This document shows, piece by piece, positions 9,009-18,706 of a stretch of 21,008 nucleotides of DNA. The DNA is taken from assembly GCA_009760855.2 (NCBI GenBank), contig CM019737.2:1-21008 (forward strand). Reading direction: 5' to 3'. Every line of letters starts with the position of its first letter. The first letter of the stretch is position 1. This DNA is from Cristatella mucedo. Taxonomy: Eukaryota > Bryozoa > Phylactolaemata > Cristatellidae. The notes beneath the pieces are model-generated. The model saw nothing but the letters and a program-made list of their open reading frames with translations. It did not search any database and had not been told where the DNA came from. The position numbers and the translations under genes were made by a program.

Positions 9009-9488
9009 CTATCGAGAGGTATCAAACCCTCGGAGAGGGGAGGCTTTCTTGAAGACTACATACACTGTAATGATAAGTATAACTAACAGGAGGATAGCCA
9101 CTATCCAGTAAGCCCTTAAATTCTCCCCTGAAAGAAGGGAGTAACTCCCTAGTTTCCAGAAGAGAGAGTCCCCCTGGAGCAATCTCACCCTCCTAGAAGA
9201 TAGAATTAAGGTGAAGGTAGCCAGGGTAACCATCAAAGGGACTTTAGGGACCACTAAGAAGAGGGTGTTAGGAGTCATAGCACATACATAACCAAAGGCT
9301 ACTAACATCCCCCTAATGTAAATTAGGAACAACAGATAGCCATACCACGAGCTAACAACAAACCCTAGGAAGGTAGTCCTCAAGAAGGCTAGGAAGAGGA
9401 GAGTTATCCCTGAGGGGATAGGTTGCTGGAAGATAGGTATCACTGAAGAGACGGTAAGGGTTAACACCAGGAGGAATAAGAGTGTCAT
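9009..9488 (-). CDS. nad6: NADH dehydrogenase subunit 6
   Basis: Complex I membrane subunit, the least conserved of the mitochondrial set. 159 codons from ATG (9486-9488) to TAG (9009-9011), a usual length. Identified from its hydrophobic helices, the short conserved stretch SSWYGYLLFLIYIRGMLVAF near residues 42-61 (the usual Y-x-L-F-L-x-Y-x-G-G/R-M-L-V motif of ND6), and its place directly upstream of cob. Ends ..GFDTSR. Intergenic spacing to cob is 2 bases. Confidence 0.93.
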   Translation of the reverse strand: MTLLFLLVLTLTVSSVIPIFQQPIPSGITLLFLAFLRTTFLGFVVSSWYGYLLFLIYIRGMLVAFGYVCAMTPNTLFLVVPKVPLMVTLATFTLILSSRRVRLLQGDSLFWKLGSYSLLSGENLRAYWIVAILLLVILIITVYVVFKKASPLRGFDTSR

Positions 9489-9491
9489 GTG

Positions 9492-9560
9492 TCGAAAGAT
9501 AGTTTATTTAGAATACTAACTTTGGGGGTTAGTGGTTAGAGAATCCCTCTACCTTTCGAG
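9492..9560 (+). tRNA. trnP: tRNA-Pro (TGG)
   Basis: Plus strand: acceptor TCGAAAG/CTTTCGA (9492-9498, 9553-9559, perfect), anticodon stem CTAAC/GTTAG with loop TTTGGGG, anticodon TGG. The D stem is weak. It lies on the strand opposite to its neighbours nad6 and nad1. The complementary reading gives CCA, which would not fit a needed tRNA. Confidence 0.88.
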
Positions 9561-9617
9561 TAGTGTATCACAATTTACTTGTGTAAAGTGGATTCTAAGT
9601 CCACCTGAACATACACT
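9561..9617 (-). tRNA. trnL1: tRNA-Leu1 (TAG, CUN codons), lacking a D arm
   Basis: Minus strand: perfect acceptor AGTGTAT/ATACACT, six linker bases, anticodon stem GTGGA/TCCAC with loop CTTAGAA, anticodon TAG, then T stem CACAA/TTGTG. At 57 nt there is no room for a D arm. It lies between nad1 and trnP, whereas in the presumed ancestral order trnL1 lies next to rrnL. Confidence 0.88.
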
Positions 9618-9623
9618 TATCTA

Positions 9624-10568
9624 CTATAAAGTAGACATAATCCCCTCTAGGGGAAGAAGAATCAATAAGTAGGAGAGAACTATCAGGAGGAATCCTTTTC
9701 AAGTAAGATACATGAGCTGGTCATACCGAAGACGAGGGAAAGACCCTCGAACCCATAAGAAGGTGAGTGCTACAAGTACTACCTTCACAGTACACACAGC
9801 AGGGGAACTTCATAGTCACATCCTAGTCCCCCCTAGAAAGAGGACCCTGGTCAGTATTCTTATAAAGATAATATTAGCATACTCTGCCATGAATAAGAAG
9901 GCAAATCCTCTTGCCCCGTACTCAATGTTAAACCCAGAGACAAGCTCTGACTCCCCCTCAGCAAAGTCAAAGGGAGCTCGATTAGTCTCTGCTAAGGAGG
10001 AGGTAAACCACATAATAGCTAAAGGTATCAGGAATAGGGAAAGTCAAGACAAGCCCTGCTCTTCAGAGAGTGTCCTTAAATTGTAAGAATGGGAAACAAT
10101 AGCTACTCTTAGGAGTAGGAGAGCCATCCTTACCTCATAAGAGATTGACTGAGCAATAGCCCGAAGTGCCCCCAGGAGGGCATACTTTGAATTAGAGGAC
10201 CACCCAGAAATCAAGGTAGTATAAACATTTACCCTGGAGATACAAAGGAATAATAAGATTCCTAAAGGGATATAGTAGCCCCTAAAGGGGGATAAGTAAA
10301 GTACTCACAAAGTAAGGGCTAAGACTAAAGAGAGAACAGGGGCTAGCTTATAGGCTAAGGGGTTTGAAAGAGTGACTCAAGAGTTCTCCTTCGTAAACAA
10401 CTTAATAGCATCAGCAAAGGGCTGGGGAAGACCCCCTAACCCCACCTTGTTAGGGCCCTTCCGTAGTTGAATGTACCTGAGTACCTTACGCTCAACCAAA
10501 GTAAGGAAAGCTACTGCCAGTAAGACAGCCACTACGACAATTAGGTTTTTAATTAAAAGGTTAACCAT
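9624..10568 (-). CDS. nad1: NADH dehydrogenase subunit 1
   Basis: Complex I subunit that forms part of the quinone-binding channel. 314 codons from ATG (10566-10568) to TAG (9624-9626), a usual length. Family signatures: [20 protein letters not shown] near residues 23-42, [15 protein letters not shown] near 48-62, and the quinone-site loop [20 protein letters not shown] followed by SGFNIEYG near residues 190-215. The frame stays open 26 bases upstream as far as trnM, but no better start is seen. It is followed by trnL1 with a 6-base gap. Confidence 0.95.
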
Positions 10569-10594
10569 AAAGTTAGCCTTGACTAGGTTAACTC

Positions 10595-10658
10595 TGACTA
10601 GAGGGGGAATCCCATCTTCGAGGTATGAGCCCGATAGCTTAACTTAGCTTATCTAGTC
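10595..10658 (-). tRNA. trnM: tRNA-Met (CAT)
   Basis: Minus strand: perfect acceptor GACTAGA/TCTAGTC, D stem AGCT/AGCT, anticodon stem TCGGG/CTCGA with loop CTCATAC, anticodon CAT, and a short T stem GGG/CCC. It precedes nad1 by 26 bases and borders the repeat region. Confidence 0.92.
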
Positions 10659-10771
10659 CCTTTATAAGGGCTAAGGACTCTCTCAGAGGACCCGAGGGGA
10701 GGGCTGGAAGCCCATTCCTCTGTGGCCGTAAGAGTAAAAACTCGTATTAAATAAGTACCCTTAGCTAACGT
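10659..10771 (-). repeat. Diverged remnant of an older copy of the module end
   Basis: 113 bases between trnM and repeat copy B without a gene. Positions 10720-10750 are identical to 10895-10925 inside copy B (31 bp, offset 175), and the bases before them are clearly related but diverged: GGGGAGGGCTGGAAGCCC against GGGGAGGGCTAGAAGCCC. This looks like a decayed earlier copy of the same module end, left next to the fresh one. A small hairpin CCCTT-TAT-AAGGG lies at 10658-10670. Confidence 0.7.
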
Positions 10772-12566
10772 CAGCTAAGAAGTTAGTGGAGACTAACCTT
10801 CCCCCTAGAGGGGAATAAGGGGACCAAGTCCCTACTCAACTAAGACCTCTCTAAGAGGGGGCTTAGGGGAGGGCTAGAAGCCCCTCCCATCCCCCTGTGG
10901 CCGTAAGAGTAAAAACTCGTATTAAGCAAATACCCTTAGTGGGTCTCAGGAGAGTTATTGAGGATAAGCCTCAACAGGTTCCAGCTCTAGCTCTTCAAAG
11001 ATCTTCTACTCTTAATTAATATTATTAAGACCAGAGGAAGAGATCTATGGAACTGGGAGGGGTATGGGAACCCATGATCCCCTTCCTCCATCTGGAGTGG
11101 AGTCCGGGGACGAGAGTTCCCCTCCCTAGACCTTCCTCTACGGGGTACTATCGGGATAGCCCTAGTCTACCCCTCCCCTAACCCCTGAATGTACTACTAA
11201 GGAGCCAGCAGCTAAACTAAAGGATATTCTCCTCCCTCCGCTCCTGTGCAGTCGACACCGGGGTCGAATACCTCCAGTTTACTACTGACACCCTAGTAGG
11301 AAAGTAATAACTACGTAGGATCAGGGTGCCTAGTTCTTCCCTCTTCATGGAGGTAAGAGTTCCACCTCCACTGATCAGCTAATGGAACTTATCTCCTTAG
11401 GAGCCCCTTGAGCCACCACCTTGCTGTAAGCCCTGACCTCCCCCCCTACGCTCCTGTGCAGTCGACACCGGGAGGGCATTACAGGTCTGTACGACGCTGC
11501 GGGTGTAGTGTGTTAATTAGAGCACGATGAGGTTACTACCTCTGATAAGGCAGACTACTCAACTGTCTTTGTTCTTCCCTCTTTGGCTAAGATAGTCCGA
11601 GAGGGATAAGCTCAGAATACTTGAGCACTAAAGACGATCCGAACTCCCAAGGTTATACCTCTGCCTTCTGCAAATGACTGTATACATACCACATCTAATA
11701 CAGTCTACAGATGTTGGAACTAAGGAGAGGGGAACCATAGAGAGGTATGATCCTCGATGAGGCTCCACTCCTAACAGCCTCAAGAGGGCATACCCTCTAT
11801 GTTCATCCTTGACGAGGGAGAGAGTTAGTACTCTAAAGGGGGTATGATCTGAGATAGGTTATCGGAGGCCGATCACTACTCTCTCAAGAGAGCGGGGAAC
11901 AGAGTGTAACGGAGTGAGTTAAGCCCCAATACCCTCCCCACTCTTAACCCTTTAGTTTACTATATTAGTTCCTAAATGAGTCCATAGTACCTCCTTAGTC
12001 TAAAGTACTTATTGGATGTACTCTTATCTCCCTTAAGCTATACTAAGTATACCCTAAGGGTTCAACTACCCCCCTCCTGGGACTAACTTCCCTAAGGAGG
12101 AGGGATTCCAAAGGGAGGCGGAGCCTTACTCAGGCGCTTGAAATCTGTAGGAACGTCCCTTTTTAAAGGCAATAAGAGTGTGATAAAGTCCTAGCCCCAG
12201 TGGGCTTAGGCTCGCAGCTAAAAGATGGAAAGGACTCTCCTTGAGTTAAGTCCCTCCTTGAGGGAGGGTTAGGGGCCCCTAGGGGGCAAAGGGTTAACCT
12301 CACTAGAGCCCTCCTGGAGAGGGTTTACTTACCCCAAAGGGTCCCTAAGGGGAGGGGCCCCACTACTCTCCTCGAAGAGCTCTCTAGGAGACTGACCTTC
12401 TCCTCTAGGGAGAGAGTCTTCACTTCCCTAAGAGCCCTCTATGAGGGAGTAAAGAATCCCTAAAGGGGACATACATGATAGCTAGGTTGCCCTAGCTGTA
12501 CGGTAAAGGACCCCTTTATAATATCTAAGAACTTAGAATTCTACTAGCCAGGAGCTAGGCAGTGGT
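10772..12566 (-). repeat. Long repeat module, copy B (inverted relative to copy A)
   Basis: The 1795-bp reverse complement of copy A (2431-4225), with no net length difference and no mismatch in the stretches I compared. It begins with CAGCTAAG, the 3' end of nad5 copied out of its gene. It contains the core (11708-11945) and both 24-bp repeats (11239-11262, 11449-11472). No gene seen. It separates trnM/nad1 from the trnG/nad3 remnant. From 10795 it is also the first unit of a 2115-bp tandem duplication. Confidence 0.95.
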
Positions 12567-12567
12567 A

Positions 12568-12585
12568 TAAGAAGGCCCCTTCTTA
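12568..12585. repeat. Perfect hairpin at the repeat boundary (first copy)
   Basis: TAAGAAGG-CC-CCTTCTTA, an 8-bp perfect inverted repeat with a 2-base centre, one base outside the end of inverted repeat B and four bases before trnS1. It could be a processing, termination or recombination-associated structure. Not seen at the matching end of copy A. Confidence 0.8.
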
Positions 12586-12589
12586 GATT

Positions 12590-12657
12590 AGAGTTTGTTG
12601 AACAAGTATCTGAGCTTCTAACTCAGAAACGTAAGGTGAAACTCCTTGCCAACTCTT
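12590..12657 (+). tRNA. trnS1: tRNA-Ser1 (TCT, AGN codons), copy 1
   Basis: Anticodon stem CTGAG/CTCAG (12610-12614, 12622-12626) with loop CTTCTAA, anticodon TCT at 12617-12619; acceptor AGAGTT/AACTCT of six pairs; T stem AAGG/CCTT extended by G-C and T.G. The D region is irregular (TTG/CAA), as usual for this tRNA. The anticodon fits AGA/AGG read as Ser. Identical to the second copy at 14705-14772. Confidence 0.85.
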
Positions 12658-12660
12658 AAT

Positions 12661-12724
12661 TGCTCTATTTAATTCTTTAAACTTCCTACTTGGAAGGTAG
12701 GTGTACTGGGTATACTAATAGAGC
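12661..12724 (-). tRNA. trnG: tRNA-Gly (TCC), copy 1
   Basis: Minus strand: perfect acceptor GCTCTAT/ATAGAGC (+ 12718-12724 and 12662-12668), anticodon stem CCTAC/GTAGG with loop CTTCCAA, anticodon TCC. Next to the truncated nad3. Identical to the copy at 14776-14839; both copies look intact. Confidence 0.9.
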
Positions 12725-12725
12725 T

Positions 12726-12913
12726 CTAGGATACTCAAGTGAGTGATCCTTGATACCATTCATGAAATAAGCCTCCTAAGAGGATTCCTAAGAACCCTAG
12801 CCTTGCTACTAGCCTCTCTAAAGGTATTCCTCTCTCTAGGGAGAGGACAATAGGGAAGAGTAATACAACTTCTACATCGAAGACTAGGAACAAGATAGAT
12901 AGAAGGAAGAACC
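12726..12913 (-). pseudogene. nad3: nad3 3' fragment left by tandem duplication
   Basis: Identical to the last 62 or so codons of the intact nad3 (14841-15028), with the same TAG stop (12726-12728). Upstream of about 12910 the reading frame passes into module copy C instead of the nad3 N-terminus. The frame continues open into the module for some 20 codons to a TAG, but has no ATG start and no similarity to ND3 there. The fragment lacks the conserved ECGFDP region. It is a by-product of the duplication and almost certainly not a functional subunit. Confidence 0.9.
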
Positions 12914-14681
12914 TTCCCCCTAGAGGGGAATAAGGGGACCAAGTCCCTACTCAACTAAGACCTCTCTAAGAGGGGGCTTAGGGGAGGGCTAGAAGCCCCT
13001 CCCATCCCCCTGTGGCCGTAAGAGTAAAAACTCGTATTAAGCAAATACCCTTAGTGGGTCTCAGGAGAGTTATTGAGGATAAGCCTCAACAGGTTCCAGC
13101 TCTAGCTCTTCAAAGATCTTCTACTCTTAATTAATATTATTAAGACCAGAGGAAGAGATCTATGGAACTGGGAGGGGTATGGGAACCCATGATCCCCTTC
13201 CTCCATCTGGAGTGGAGTCCGGGGACGAGAGTTCCCCTCCCTAGACCTTCCTCTACGGGGTACTATCGGGATAGCCCTAGTCTACCCCTCCCCTAACCCC
13301 TGAATGTACTACTAAGGAGCCAGCAGCTAAACTAAAGGATATTCTCCTCCCTCCGCTCCTGTGCAGTCGACACCGGGGTCGAATACCTCCAGTTTACTAC
13401 TGACACCCTAGTAGGAAAGTAATAACTACGTAGGATCAGGGTGCCTAGTTCTTCCCTCTTCATGGAGGTAAGAGTTCCACCTCCACTGATCAGCTAATGG
13501 AACTTATCTCCTTAGGAGCCCCTTGAGCCACCACCTTGCTGTAAGCCCTGACCTCCCCCCCTACGCTCCTGTGCAGTCGACACCGGGAGGGCATTACAGG
13601 TCTGTACGACGCTGCGGGTGTAGTGTGTTAATTAGAGCACGATGAGGTTACTACCTCTGATAAGGCAGACTACTCAACTGTCTTTGTTCTTCCCTCTTTG
13701 GCTAAGATAGTCCGAGAGGGATAAGCTCAGAATACTTGAGCACTAAAGACGATCCGAACTCCCAAGGTTATACCTCTGCCTTCTGCAAATGACTGTATAC
13801 ATACCACATCTAATACAGTCTACAGATGTTGGAACTAAGGAGAGGGGAACCATAGAGAGGTATGATCCTCGATGAGGCTCCACTCCTAACAGCCTCAAGA
13901 GGGCATACCCTCTATGTTCATCCTTGACGAGGGAGAGAGTTAGTACTCTAAAGGGGGTATGATCTGAGATAGGTTATCGGAGGCCGATCACTACTCTCTC
14001 AAGAGAGCGGGGAACAGAGTGTAACGGAGTGAGTTAAGCCCCAATACCCTCCCCACTCTTAACCCTTTAGTTTACTATATTAGTTCCTAAATGAGTCCAT
14101 AGTACCTCCTTAGTCTAAAGTACTTATTGGATGTACTCTTATCTCCCTTAAGCTATACTAAGTATACCCTAAGGGTTCAACTACCCCCCTCCTGGGACTA
14201 ACTTCCCTAAGGAGGAGGGATTCCAAAGGGAGGCGGAGCCTTACTCAGGCGCTTGAAATCTGTAGGAACGTCCCTTTTTAAAGGCAATAAGAGTGTGATA
14301 AAGTCCTAGCCCCAGTGGGCTTAGGCTCGCAGCTAAAAGATGGAAAGGACTCTCCTTGAGTTAAGTCCCTCCTTGAGGGAGGGTTAGGGGCCCCTAGGGG
14401 GCAAAGGGTTAACCTCACTAGAGCCCTCCTGGAGAGGGTTTACTTACCCCAAAGGGTCCCTAAGGGGAGGGGCCCCACTACTCTCCTCGAAGAGCTCTCT
14501 AGGAGACTGACCTTCTCCTCTAGGGAGAGAGTCTTCACTTCCCTAAGAGCCCTCTATGAGGGAGTAAAGAATCCCTAAAGGGGACATACATGATAGCTAG
14601 GTTGCCCTAGCTGTACGGTAAAGGACCCCTTTATAATATCTAAGAACTTAGAATTCTACTAGCCAGGAGCTAGGCAGTGGT
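12910..14681 (-). repeat. Long repeat module, copy C (direct copy of B)
   Basis: Matches 10795-12566 with a constant offset of 2115 and no difference in the lines compared, including a run of seven Cs that would be prone to slip. It lacks only the outermost 23 bases of B. Core at 13823-14060. It is bounded by the nad3 remnant on one side and by the second hairpin and trnS1 on the other. No gene seen. Confidence 0.95.
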
Positions 14682-14682
14682 A

Positions 14683-14700
14683 TAAGAAGGCCCCTTCTTA
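14683..14700. repeat. Perfect hairpin at the repeat boundary (second copy)
   Basis: Second copy of TAAGAAGG-CC-CCTTCTTA, again one base beyond the end of the module and four bases before trnS1. Confidence 0.8.
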
Positions 14701-14704
14701 GATT

Positions 14705-14772
14705 AGAGTTTGTTGAACAAGTATCTGAGCTTCTAACTCAGAAACGTAAGGTGAAACTCCTTGCCAACTCTT
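14705..14772 (+). tRNA. trnS1: tRNA-Ser1 (TCT), copy 2
   Basis: Duplicate of 12590-12657 with the same CTGAG/CTCAG anticodon stem and TCT anticodon. It lies two genes from the intact nad3, recalling the ancestral nad3-trnS1 neighbourhood, but on the opposite strand to nad3. Confidence 0.85.
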
Positions 14773-14775
14773 AAT

Positions 14776-14839
14776 TGCTCTATTTAATTCTTTAAACTTC
14801 CTACTTGGAAGGTAGGTGTACTGGGTATACTAATAGAGC
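14776..14839 (-). tRNA. trnG: tRNA-Gly (TCC), copy 2
   Basis: Duplicate of 12661-12724, with a perfect acceptor and anticodon TCC. It lies one base downstream of the intact nad3 stop, so it can serve as that gene's 3' processing signal. Confidence 0.9.
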
Positions 14840-14840
14840 T

Positions 14841-15194
14841 CTAGGATACTCAAGTGAGTGATCCTTGATACCATTCATGAAATAAGCCTCCTAAGAGGAT
14901 TCCTAAGAACCCTAGCCTTGCTACTAGCCTCTCTAAAGGTATTCCTCTCTCTAGGGAGAGGACAATAGGGAAGAGTAATACAACTTCTACATCGAAGACT
15001 AGGAACAAGATAGATAGAAGGAAGAACCGTATGGAGAAGGGTACTCGTGCTGAGTCTTTAGGGTCAAATCCACATTCGAAAGGTCTCCCTTTACTCCGAT
15101 TGAGGATGAACCGTCCCCCTAGAGCTCAAGCTAGAGCTAGGAGGGCTCTCCCTAAGGTAAGGTTGAATAGGATAATAGCTCTGATGCTTAGCAT
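14841..15194 (-). CDS. nad3: NADH dehydrogenase subunit 3 (intact)
   Basis: Small complex I membrane subunit whose loop between helices 1 and 2 lies near the quinone site. 117 codons from ATG (15192-15194) to TAG (14841-14843), a usual length. The conserved loop SPFECGFDP, with its redox-switch Cys, is at about residues 41-49, followed by ARVPFSMRFFLLSILFLVFD and VEVVLLFP, the most conserved ND3 segment. The C-terminus has GLFHEWYQGSLTW. The N-terminal half lies outside the tandem duplication; the rest (14841-15028) is duplicated at 12726-12913. One base separates it from trnI upstream. Confidence 0.96.
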
Positions 15195-15195
15195 A

Positions 15196-15257
15196 TAGTG
15201 CTGGGGAATCCCCATCTCTAGAATATCAATCTAGCTCATCTTTAATGATTCAGCACT
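15196..15257 (-). tRNA. trnI: tRNA-Ile (GAT)
   Basis: Minus strand: perfect acceptor AGTGCTG/CAGCACT, anticodon stem CTAGA/TCTAG with loop TTGATAT, anticodon GAT. Directly upstream of nad3, as in the ancestral trnI-nad3 order. It overlaps the end of atp8 by two bases if atp8 uses its full TAG. Confidence 0.92.
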
Positions 15258-15417
15258 AATGTCACTGTCACTCTGAAGAAGGAAGAGGGGCCTTATTGGC
15301 TGTTTCCAGGGAGATAGAGTGGTTAGGAGCTCAATTGAGAGTAATAAAGGTAATTCTCAGGAGAGTTATGAATCATAATCTGAGTGTGACTCATCATAAG
15401 GGTCTAATGTGGGGCAT
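15256..15417 (-). CDS. atp8: ATP synthase subunit 8
   Basis: Small stator-associated membrane subunit of ATP synthase. 53 codons from ATG (15415-15417) to TAG (15256-15258). Begins MPHISPLWWVTLSLWFMTLL, with the typical MPxxxP-x-W start and one hydrophobic helix, followed by a polar tail ending SSEWQWH, as in other ATP8 proteins. All Trp but two are TGA, so the gene is hidden under the standard code. The stop overlaps trnI by two bases; an incomplete stop is possible. It lies downstream of cox1 and is separated from atp6, which is upstream of cox1. Confidence 0.88.
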
Positions 15418-15437
15418 AGGAGAACTAAAGCTCTTGG

Positions 15438-16985
<1,548 letters not shown>

Positions 16986-16987
16986 CT

Positions 16988-17018
16988 GGCATTACACTCT
17001 TTTAGAAAGACCCATGCC
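16988..17018 (-). promoter_or_regulatory. Hairpin in the atp6-cox1 spacer
   Basis: The spacer between atp6 and cox1 (16986-17024) has no tRNA. On the minus strand it folds as GGCAT...ATGCC (outer 5 bp) around TCTTT-CTA-AAAGA (inner 5 bp). Such hairpins are thought to replace tRNAs as cutting signals between adjacent mRNAs in animal mitochondria; that role here is inferred. Confidence 0.5.
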
Positions 17019-17024
17019 TCTTGT

Positions 17025-17723
17025 TTACCCCTTAGAAGGGTGCTCATCAAAGTACATCCTAATGAGGAGTATAAAAATATAGGCTTGAATGATCCCTACC
17101 CCTACCTCAAAGAGATAGTACAGAAGTCCTACACCTAAAACAAGGATAGAGTAAGAAGAGAAGCTTACACAAAGGGCAGAGTAGGAGATACCCAGAAGGG
17201 ATAAGACAATATGGCCAGCTGTCATATTAGCAGCCAGTCGGACGGCTAGAGTAAGAGGACGAACTGTAAACCTTACTAACTCTACTAGAACTAAGAAGGG
17301 GGCAAGAGCTAAAGGGGCCCCTAGGGGGCAGAAGTGAGAGAAGAACTGATAAGCATTCAATTGAATTCCCCTTATCACTAGAGAGACTCATAAAGGTAGG
17401 GCTAGTGCTACTGTGAATGTAAAGTGACTCGAGACTCTAGGTCCATAAGGAACTAATCCTAGGAGGTTAAGGACTACAAGGGTGTAAAAGAGGGTTACTA
17501 GGGAGGGGATAAATCCTCCTACTCTTCCTCCCCGTCTTCGTAAGGAGAGCTCAAAAGGAAGGTCCATAAGAGCTCTTACTCTTCTATGAAGTCGGCTTAA
17601 AGCTCATCAGTAACGACTTAGTCCTAAGATGAGCACTAGAGAGGCCCTACTTCAGAGGGGAAGAGATCAGTTTCATAAAACTCCATAACCTAGATCAAGG
17701 GCTGAGAAGATATCTATAAGCAT
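17025..17723 (-). CDS. atp6: ATP synthase subunit 6
   Basis: Subunit a of the ATP synthase membrane sector, forming the proton half-channels against the c-ring. 232 codons from ATG (17721-17723), directly next to trnN, to TAA (17025-17027). The essential Arg lies in RPLTLAVRLAANMTAGHIVL; also typical are GLVPYGPSVSSH and the C-terminal FEVGVGIIQAYIFILLMSMY. The N-terminal half contains several TGA Trp codons. It is upstream of cox1 on the same strand and no longer beside atp8, unlike the ancestral order. Confidence 0.96.
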
Positions 17724-17790
17724 TTGAATGGGTGAAAGCTCCACTACATCCTAATTAACAGTTAGGAACCAATACATTGGTTTCCACTCA
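17724..17790 (-). tRNA. trnN: tRNA-Asn (GTT)
   Basis: Minus strand: acceptor TGAGTGG/CCATTCA (one G.T), D stem ACCA/TGGT, anticodon stem CCTAA/TTAGG with loop CTGTTAA, anticodon GTT, T stem GTG/CAC. It ends at the base before the atp6 start codon. Confidence 0.9.
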
Positions 17791-17794
17791 TCTT

Positions 17795-17859
17795 CAGTAC
17801 TGAGAGAGATCTCTATGGGTTGATTGCAAGTCAACACTTTTAAATTAAAGTACAGTACT
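17795..17859 (-). tRNA. trnA: tRNA-Ala (TGC)
   Basis: Minus strand: acceptor AGTACTG/CAGTACT, spacer TA, D stem CTTT/AAAG, one linker base, anticodon stem GTTGA/TCAAC with loop CTTGCAA, anticodon TGC, 4-base variable loop, AGAGA/TCTCT T stem. The opposite strand would read GCA (Cys) but has wrong arm spacing, and a proper trnC is found at 20883-20944. Part of the ancestral cox3-trnK-trnA run. Confidence 0.88.
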
Positions 17860-17860
17860 C

Positions 17861-17923
17861 TTACTGAGGGCAATTTGCCCCTCTCAGCTCAAAAGGCTAA
17901 TGCTGCCATTCCAGCTCTCAGTA
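17861..17923 (-). tRNA. trnK: tRNA-Lys (TTT)
   Basis: Minus strand: acceptor TACTGAG/CTCAGTA, D stem GCTG/CAGC, anticodon stem TTAGC/GCTGA with loop CTTTTGA, anticodon TTT, T stem GGCA/TGCC. It lies directly after cox3, as in the ancestral molluscan order. Confidence 0.88.
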
Positions 17924-17929
17924 GAACTC

Positions 17930-18706
17930 TTATCTTCCTCATCAATAAATAAAGGTGTATAGGAAAAGTCAAACTACATCTACGAAGTGTCAATACCAGG
18001 CAGCAGCTTCAAATCCGAAGTGGTGTCTCCTAGAGTAGTGGTGTAACCTTAGACGAAGGAGGCATACAGCTAAGAAGGTAGTACCAATAAGGACATGGAG
18101 CCCATGGAATCCAGTAGCAACAAAGAAGGTAGATCCATAAGCCCCATCTCTTAGGGAAAAGGAAGTCTCATTATACTCCCCCAATTGAAGGAAGGTAAAG
18201 TAAACTCCTAGAATAACTGTCACTAGTAGACCGTAGAGAGAGGTTTGACGGAGACCTTCTATAAGCCCATGATGGGCTCAGGTAACCCTCACTCCAGAAG
18301 ACAGCAGAACTACAGTGTTCAGTAAGGGAACATCAAAGGGGTTAAGAGGGGTGATCCCTACTGGAGGTCATACAGAGCCTAGCTCTGGAGAGGGAGTAAG
18401 CCTTCTGTGAAAGTAAGCTCAGAAGAAGGCAAAGAAGAAGCAAACCTCTGAGATAATGAAGAGGATTATACCTCAACGTAACCCATTCACTACTCTAGAG
18501 GTATGATACCCTTGATGACTACCTTCTCGAGTAACATCTCGTCATCACTGGACCATCGTTACAATAATCCCTAAGAGTCCTAAGTAGAGAACAGTAAAAT
18601 CATAACCATGGAATCAAGATCTCATTCCAATAACAAGTCCCAAGGCCCTAATAGAGCCTGTAAGAGGTCAAGGGCTTAATTCAACCAGATGAAAGGGGTT
18701 TCGCAT
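17930..18706 (-). CDS. cox3: Cytochrome c oxidase subunit III
   Basis: Complex IV core membrane subunit of seven helices. 258 codons from ATG (18704-18706) to TAA (17930-17932), a usual length. Starts [20 protein letters not shown]. Typical segments: [58 protein letters not shown], and the end [20 protein letters not shown], read with TGA as Trp. It heads a minus-strand run and is divergent from nad2, with about 70 bases between the two start codons. trnK follows 6 bases after the stop. Confidence 0.97.

Larger units (their letters stand above)
10795..15028. repeat. 2115-bp tandem duplication (module + trnS1 + trnG + nad3 3' part)
   Basis: Unit 1 is 10795-12909 and unit 2 is 12910-15024; every landmark I compared is shifted by exactly 2115 bases and is identical. 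The units share the 4-bp microhomology AACC at 10795-10798, 12910-12913 and 15025-15028, where the copies diverge. The duplication copied the module end to end, two tRNAs and the last third or more of nad3, leaving nad3 truncated in unit 1. The lack of visible divergence suggests a recent event or continuing homogenisation. Confidence 0.95.

Noticed and set aside
9712-10086. 124-codon plus-strand open frame
   Set aside because: Antisense to nad1; the minus frame carries the ND1 quinone-site motif.
12760-12954. 64-codon minus-strand open frame spanning the nad3 remnant and module copy C
   Set aside because: It is out of frame with nad3 and crosses the duplication junction, so it is a chance frame.
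17795-17859. Plus-strand tRNA-Cys reading of the trnA locus
   Set aside because: The acceptor is self-complementary on both strands, but D and T arm spacing is canonical only on the minus strand, and trnC exists elsewhere.
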